Part shown: positions 60,170 to 64,000 of the stretch, in pieces
How positions within the stretch are numbered: the stretch's first letter is position 1
Layout: every line of letters starts with the position of its first letter
Origin: Meandrina meandrites
Lineage: Eukaryota > Cnidaria > Anthozoa > Scleractinia > Meandrinidae
DNA: 64,000 nucleotides
Direction: 5' to 3'
NCBI GenBank assembly: GCA_963693305.1
Contig: OY855908.1
Location: 34,989,305 to 35,053,304, forward strand
Program-made: the position numbers and the translations under genes
The notes under the pieces: model-generated
The model's database searches: none
The model's input: the letters and a program-made list of their open reading frames with translations, nothing else
What the model was told of the DNA's origin: nothing

Positions 60170-60819
60170 TAAGGGGGGAGACTCTTAACTACAGATCCAG
60201 AGCAGTTGCTAAGGGATTGCTGACGACTGTATTTTGAAGCAACCGATTTTGAAGCTTTTTGTAACGCTAAATGGTGAATTTTATTTCGGGGTATACCTGC
60301 TTTGAATAATATATCGTTTGCGCGTGCGAAACTAGTGCCAGTCCCAAACCGCGCGTTAATATTTAAAATCCCTAAAACTCCAAGGAAACAAGGTAAAGTT
60401 CCGATTTCTTTTACGAATCAGAGATAACGTCGTCGTCTTTATAATCTGACGTATGCTTTTACCATTTACTCGAAAAAAGGAAACGCTACTGTTGAAAGTC
60501 CGTAAATATGAGTGTTTATTACGCCATAACTCTTATAATAATGCGAATTTCACAAAAACGATACGTCACATTACGCATGTGGTCGTTCTTTATCTATTGA
60601 CGCTCATTTAGATTTTAAAATCTATCCGCCGTTCAAGTTCTAGGCTTTTTCTGTTCTGGTCATCTGTCACGTCAAATAAGGCCGTCACTTGAAACCCTTG
60701 GAGGAATCTTCAATAGAAACTCGTGCAAAAAGCTTATCCGTATGAGGTCTGATTTCCAAAATATGGCAATTGAAACCTGCCTTAGAAACCAAATTGGTAG
60801 TTAAGAGTCACCCCCCTTA
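60170..60819. mobile_element. 650-bp MITE with TAAGGGGGG ends
   Basis: Left end TAAGGGGGGAGACTCTTAAC (60170 onward) and right end GTTAAGAGTCACCCCCCTTA (to 60819) are inverted repeats of about 23 bp with one mismatch. No coding frame inside. The superfamily is not determined. Confidence 0.75.
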
Positions 60820-62327
60820 GAAGTGGCAAGAAGCAGTCTGCCCGAACCATGAATGATCTAAGTTCCATCCATCAGCTACATTACCACAAATTGCATGAGT
60901 CCCTATATTTAACAGCCTTCAGTCAATTGCGAAATTAATTTGTCACCGTTGCTAAGAGCCCTTTTGCACGGTCGGATTCACCCTTGAGGGTGTCACAGTT
61001 CATTTCATGCTGGTAAAATTAAAAAAAGTTCTAAATATCAGTTTGCAAGATGTTCAAAGACAAAAAGTACTACTGCTATTTAAGTATATTATCGACAGGG
61101 ACTAAATGTGATCAAATACGGAAAGCTATGTCGATCCTAGAAAGACTTCATCATTACAGTCACCCAAAGGACTGTATGAAAAATATCTGTTCGAATTGGT
61201 TTTCGTTTATAAATCTCCATAGCTCTTTTTCAATTTCAATGATGAAATCGTGTATACGTCTTTTTACTGCCAAACCTTCTCGGGACCTAGCAGGGAGAAT
61301 ATCGTCCCTCGAGCCTTTCGTTCAAAAAAGATCACGCGTCATACTAGACCGGCAAATCACGGATCACGGCTAGATTTTAGCTGTTTTAACGATTCACGCG
61401 CTAATTTTGCTCAAATCACGCGTGACACATAACCCTACCACCCTGCTTTCTGCACGGACTTAAATGCGCGCGCTCGGTCCGATATTGCTTCGTATTGCCC
61501 TCGCTCTTGGTTATATAATTATTTTATCAACGGCAAAGTTGCTGGTGGTTGTTTGCCTGCAGGCTGAAACGTTTAAGGCGAGATGCATTAAAACACAAAT
61601 TTCAGCATAAAATACTTCTTGAACTAAAAATAAACTAAAAATAGCTTGTTTCGCAATACTTGCTAGTGATGTTACTCGAAATGAAATAGCCCTTTTTCAA
61701 GAAGAGGAAATCTGTTTGCGCCGACTTGTTAGGATTTTATGCGAAAACATCAAAAGTAAATCCAAGGAGAACCGCATAATTTTGTGGCATAATATTTTTT
61801 GAAGAATGGTCCTTTAGTTGAATGTATATATTATATCGGTGCTGATGACAAAGTGAATTTACTTGAATGAAGATTTTGCGTTGCAGACGGGAGGCCTTAG
61901 ACATTTATGGCGGGGAAAAGGAACTCAACCACAAGTAGATTAGGGATTAGAATATCGGCGGAAATGACAACGTTCAATAAACGACTTCCTGTGTATGATT
62001 CTCTGTGCTCCGCTCTTCGATTTTTTTGAAACGTATGAAGATGTTGAGGGTGATTTGTCATTGCATCACCCCTTAAATATGTAGTTTTTAACCATTTCAA
62101 ACGTTGTACCCGATTTTTTTAAATCTTGATCACCATGGTCACCAGGTTTGATTGCTCGGGGAGTACACTCTATCCCTTTTTCGTGAATATGTTTTCCGTT
62201 TTCTTTTTCTTTCTTTTTGTTTGTTTCCAGACGAAGGCTTGAACCCCATTTTTTCCAGAAGTCGATTCCTGAGCTTTACGCAATAGTTCGTACAGTCCAT
62301 TAAGGCGTTTCAGCTATCATTTCAGCC
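60820..62327. other. no gene recognised
   Basis: AT-rich; the frame at 61050-61373 has no recognisable motif. The stretch ends at the long hairpin before the PolB-like frame. Confidence 0.5.
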
Positions 62328-62499
62328 AGTAGTAATATCGGAGTCTGACTAAAACCACCTCGGGCGCACCCACATAATTTTACCTCTTTCCGTGACTAGT
62401 ACTCAGGGGCTAAACCCCTTCGCACCCACTAGTCACGGAAAGAGGTAAAATTATGTGGGTGCTGCTCGGTAGTTTTAGTCAGACTCCGATATTACTACT
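62328..62499. repeat. long hairpin (73/72-bp arms) upstream of the PolB-like frame
   Basis: Left arm 62328-62400 and right arm 62428-62499 are reverse complements except for a short stretch in the middle. The 27-nt loop contains its own 5-bp stem (AGGGG/CCCCT). The hairpin ends 124 bp before the ATG at 62624. It may be an end of the PolB element, two abutting terminal repeats, or an unrelated foldback. Confidence 0.85.
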
Positions 62500-62623
62500 C
62501 GGAAGAAAAGAACAAACCGAATAAACAAACGAACCGCGGAACGTCTATTTAGAGGAACACAACAGTGAAGTACAAACGTTCTAAATAATAAAAATTAAAA
62601 ATATTTTTTCTACCTTATATACG

Positions 62624-64000
62624 ATGGACGAAATTGACCTCGAATCTTTGGAAGAAGAACTTGCAAATCTTGATCCCGAAGATTTGCGATATTTATCAAA
62701 ATTAATTGCAGAAGACACACCCACAATTCAAAGGGTAATAAACACTTTGCTGGATGAACCAATCCCAGAAGCCACAAAGAAAAAATTAAAAGCCCCATTA
62801 AAACCATTAAAACCAATACCGAAACCACCACCCAGAAACAGAAAAAGAAACAGAAAAGAAACCATTTTGAAAATATTCGACCCCATCCCGCCGAACAAGG
62901 TGAAAACCGTGACAGATTATCAGAATGAGGTTCTGGATCTGTACCATGACACGGAATATGAGGGTGTGGAAGAGGAGAGCGGGAGACGTTACAAGAGGTG
63001 GCGTTTTGTAGTGGGTCTAAACAAAGACCTTACACCCAGGTTCATCGAAAAGATAAGGGAGAACGTGGGAACATCGTTTTACATGAGGCACGCCTATTCG
63101 TATATTTTAGAAAACATTGAAGATGGGACTAGGCTTATTTATTACCAAAACAAAGGCTCCCCATGGATGAAAACGTACGCAGACGCAGAAGAATGGATCA
63201 AGGCAAGGGAGGCGGTACGTTTGGACCCGGATAACACTGAAAGACCAGATACAAAGTGGATCTTTGAGTCGCATTTCAATGTTGATGTAAAGGTTGTGCT
63301 AGACCGCCAGCCATTGATGGGAACAGGACCCTTACCAGACTGGCTGCGTAAACAAGCAAACACGGGGAGAAAACAAGCAATGGTGGCGCTGGACACCTAT
63401 AGGGATAACCTGTGTTTATGGCGCTGTATCGCTGTGCACAAAGGAGCCAGACCAGATCGAAGTACAGAAGCAGCCCGAGATCTGGCCAAGAGTTTCTACA
63501 AACTTGAAAAGATGCCAAATAGTTGGGTTGGGAAAACCTCATTGGATGAACTAGAAAAGGTAGAAATGCACCTGAACAAGGGCAAACCTTTCTCAGATTG
63601 GCTTGGGATAAGAGTTTATATGCCAGAGTGCATAGAAGATGAATTTGACATGGAAGCGCCAATCGAGGTGGTATGGCATCTCACAAGAAACCCAGCGCCG
63701 CAGTTTAAAAATATTATGACAATCGGTGTTTTTAATGAGCACGCATTCTTGATAAAAGACATAACAAAGTTAGCGAAAACTTATGAATGCATCCACTGTC
63801 ACGCAAGATTCACAAAGGCTTGCAACCTCCAACGTCACGTGGAAAGATGCGCCCAAGGTAAAACAGTAACACACTGCCCCGGAGAGAAGGTCGAAGCGCC
63901 ACAAACAGCATATCAGAAAGCGTTTTATCCGAAGCAAAAGGCCTCAAAAGAATCAATCCAATGGTTGGAGTACGTGGCAAAACACTGGAAAATCACCATT
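62624..64000 (+). CDS. N-terminal part of a PolB-type mobile-element protein (OTU-like protease and zinc finger), runs off the window
   Basis: Open for 459 codons from ATG 62624 to the window edge. An acidic N-terminus is followed by a Lys/Pro/Arg-rich basic stretch (about 45-80, a possible nuclear signal). Residues about 255-270 have TYRDNLCLWRC, resembling the catalytic-Cys motif of OTU proteases (D-x-N-C-L-x-R), and near 373-380 FNEHAFLIKD could supply the His. A C..C............H....C zinc finger lies at about 389-410. This order resembles the region in front of the exonuclease/polymerase of protein-primed PolB genes in Polintons and adintovirus-like elements. That identification is inference: the polymerase motifs are outside the window. 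No frameshift or stop is seen, so the copy may be young. Confidence 0.6.
   Translation, partial: MDEIDLESLEEELANLDPEDLRYLSKLIAEDTPTIQRVINTLLDEPIPEATKKKLKAPLKPLKPIPKPPPRNRKRNRKETILKIFDPIPPNKVKTVTDYQNEVLDLYHDTEYEGVEEESGRRYKRWRFVVGLNKDLTPRFIEKIRENVGTSFYMRHAYSYILENIEDGTRLIYYQNKGSPWMKTYADAEEWIKAREAVRLDPDNTERPDTKWIFESHFNVDVKVVLDRQPLMGTGPLPDWLRKQANTGRKQAMVALDTYRDNLCLWRCIAVHKGARPDRSTEAARDLAKSFYKLEKMPNSWVGKTSLDELEKVEMHLNKGKPFSDWLGIRVYMPECIEDEFDMEAPIEVVWHLTRNPAPQFKNIMTIGVFNEHAFLIKDITKLAKTYECIHCHARFTKACNLQRHVERCAQGKTVTHCPGEKVEAPQTAYQKAFYPKQKASKESIQWLEYVAKHWKITI

Noticed and set aside
61050..61373. 107-codon frame as a host gene
   Set aside because: No signal peptide, domain or splice context; composition like the surrounding DNA.

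Overview
The window is nuclear DNA of a multicellular animal, most likely an anthozoan cnidarian (coral or sea anemone). This rests on spliced, phase-1 exons coding for secreted EGF/LNR/PAN proteins, a dense and varied set of transposons (Penelope, LINE, PIF/Harbinger, pogo-like, PolB element), many short foldback elements, and AT-rich intergenic DNA. The species assignment is inference; no taxonomic marker gene is present.

Layout. 1-10.4 kb: no host gene recognised. It holds a decayed PIF/Harbinger element (7.6-8.5 kb), small repeats, and an inverted-repeat element (9.86-10.20 kb) directly in front of the main gene. 10.4-27.5 kb: the centrepiece, a plus-strand gene for a giant secreted or membrane-anchored protein. 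One uninterrupted exon of about 14.7 kb (10399-25117) is followed by two ordinary exons (25428-25839, 26857-27467). The visible 5,247 codons encode a beta-rich N-terminal region of about 2,200 residues with no family I recognise (containing about eight tandem units of roughly 124 residues), an Ala/Lys-rich helical stretch with dibasic sites, an EGF module, a PKD-like domain, two PSI-like modules, a lone LNR, ten tandem LNR (Notch) modules, and about 29 EGF modules. Neither the signal-peptide exon nor the last exon could be located.

27.5-56.2 kb: no host gene I can support. This is a repeat landscape: a CR1-like LINE 3' end with an (AAT)n tail, an L1/Tx1-like LINE 3' end, a tRNA-like sequence and a tRNA-derived SINE, a decayed Penelope-like element (RT plus GIY-YIG), two hammerhead-ribozyme-like motifs (one on an 88-bp insert with 14-bp target duplications), several MITEs with clear terminal repeats, many foldbacks, and a pair of large foldbacks whose complete arms face outward around a 7-kb segment.

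56.2-58.9 kb: a minus-strand gene, six visible exons all in phase 1, coding for a signal peptide, a PAN/apple domain, a short fibrinogen-like segment, and EGF modules. Its last visible exon is a close paralogue of the end of exon 3 of the giant gene, so the two loci share ancestry although they now lie in opposite orientation.

58.9-64 kb: two more MITEs, a 170-bp near-perfect hairpin, and, 124 bp beyond it, the start of a long open frame (62624 to the window edge). That frame resembles the N-terminal part of the protein-primed type-B DNA polymerase of Polinton/adintovirus-like elements: an OTU-like cysteine-protease signature followed by a zinc finger. The polymerase core would lie outside the window.
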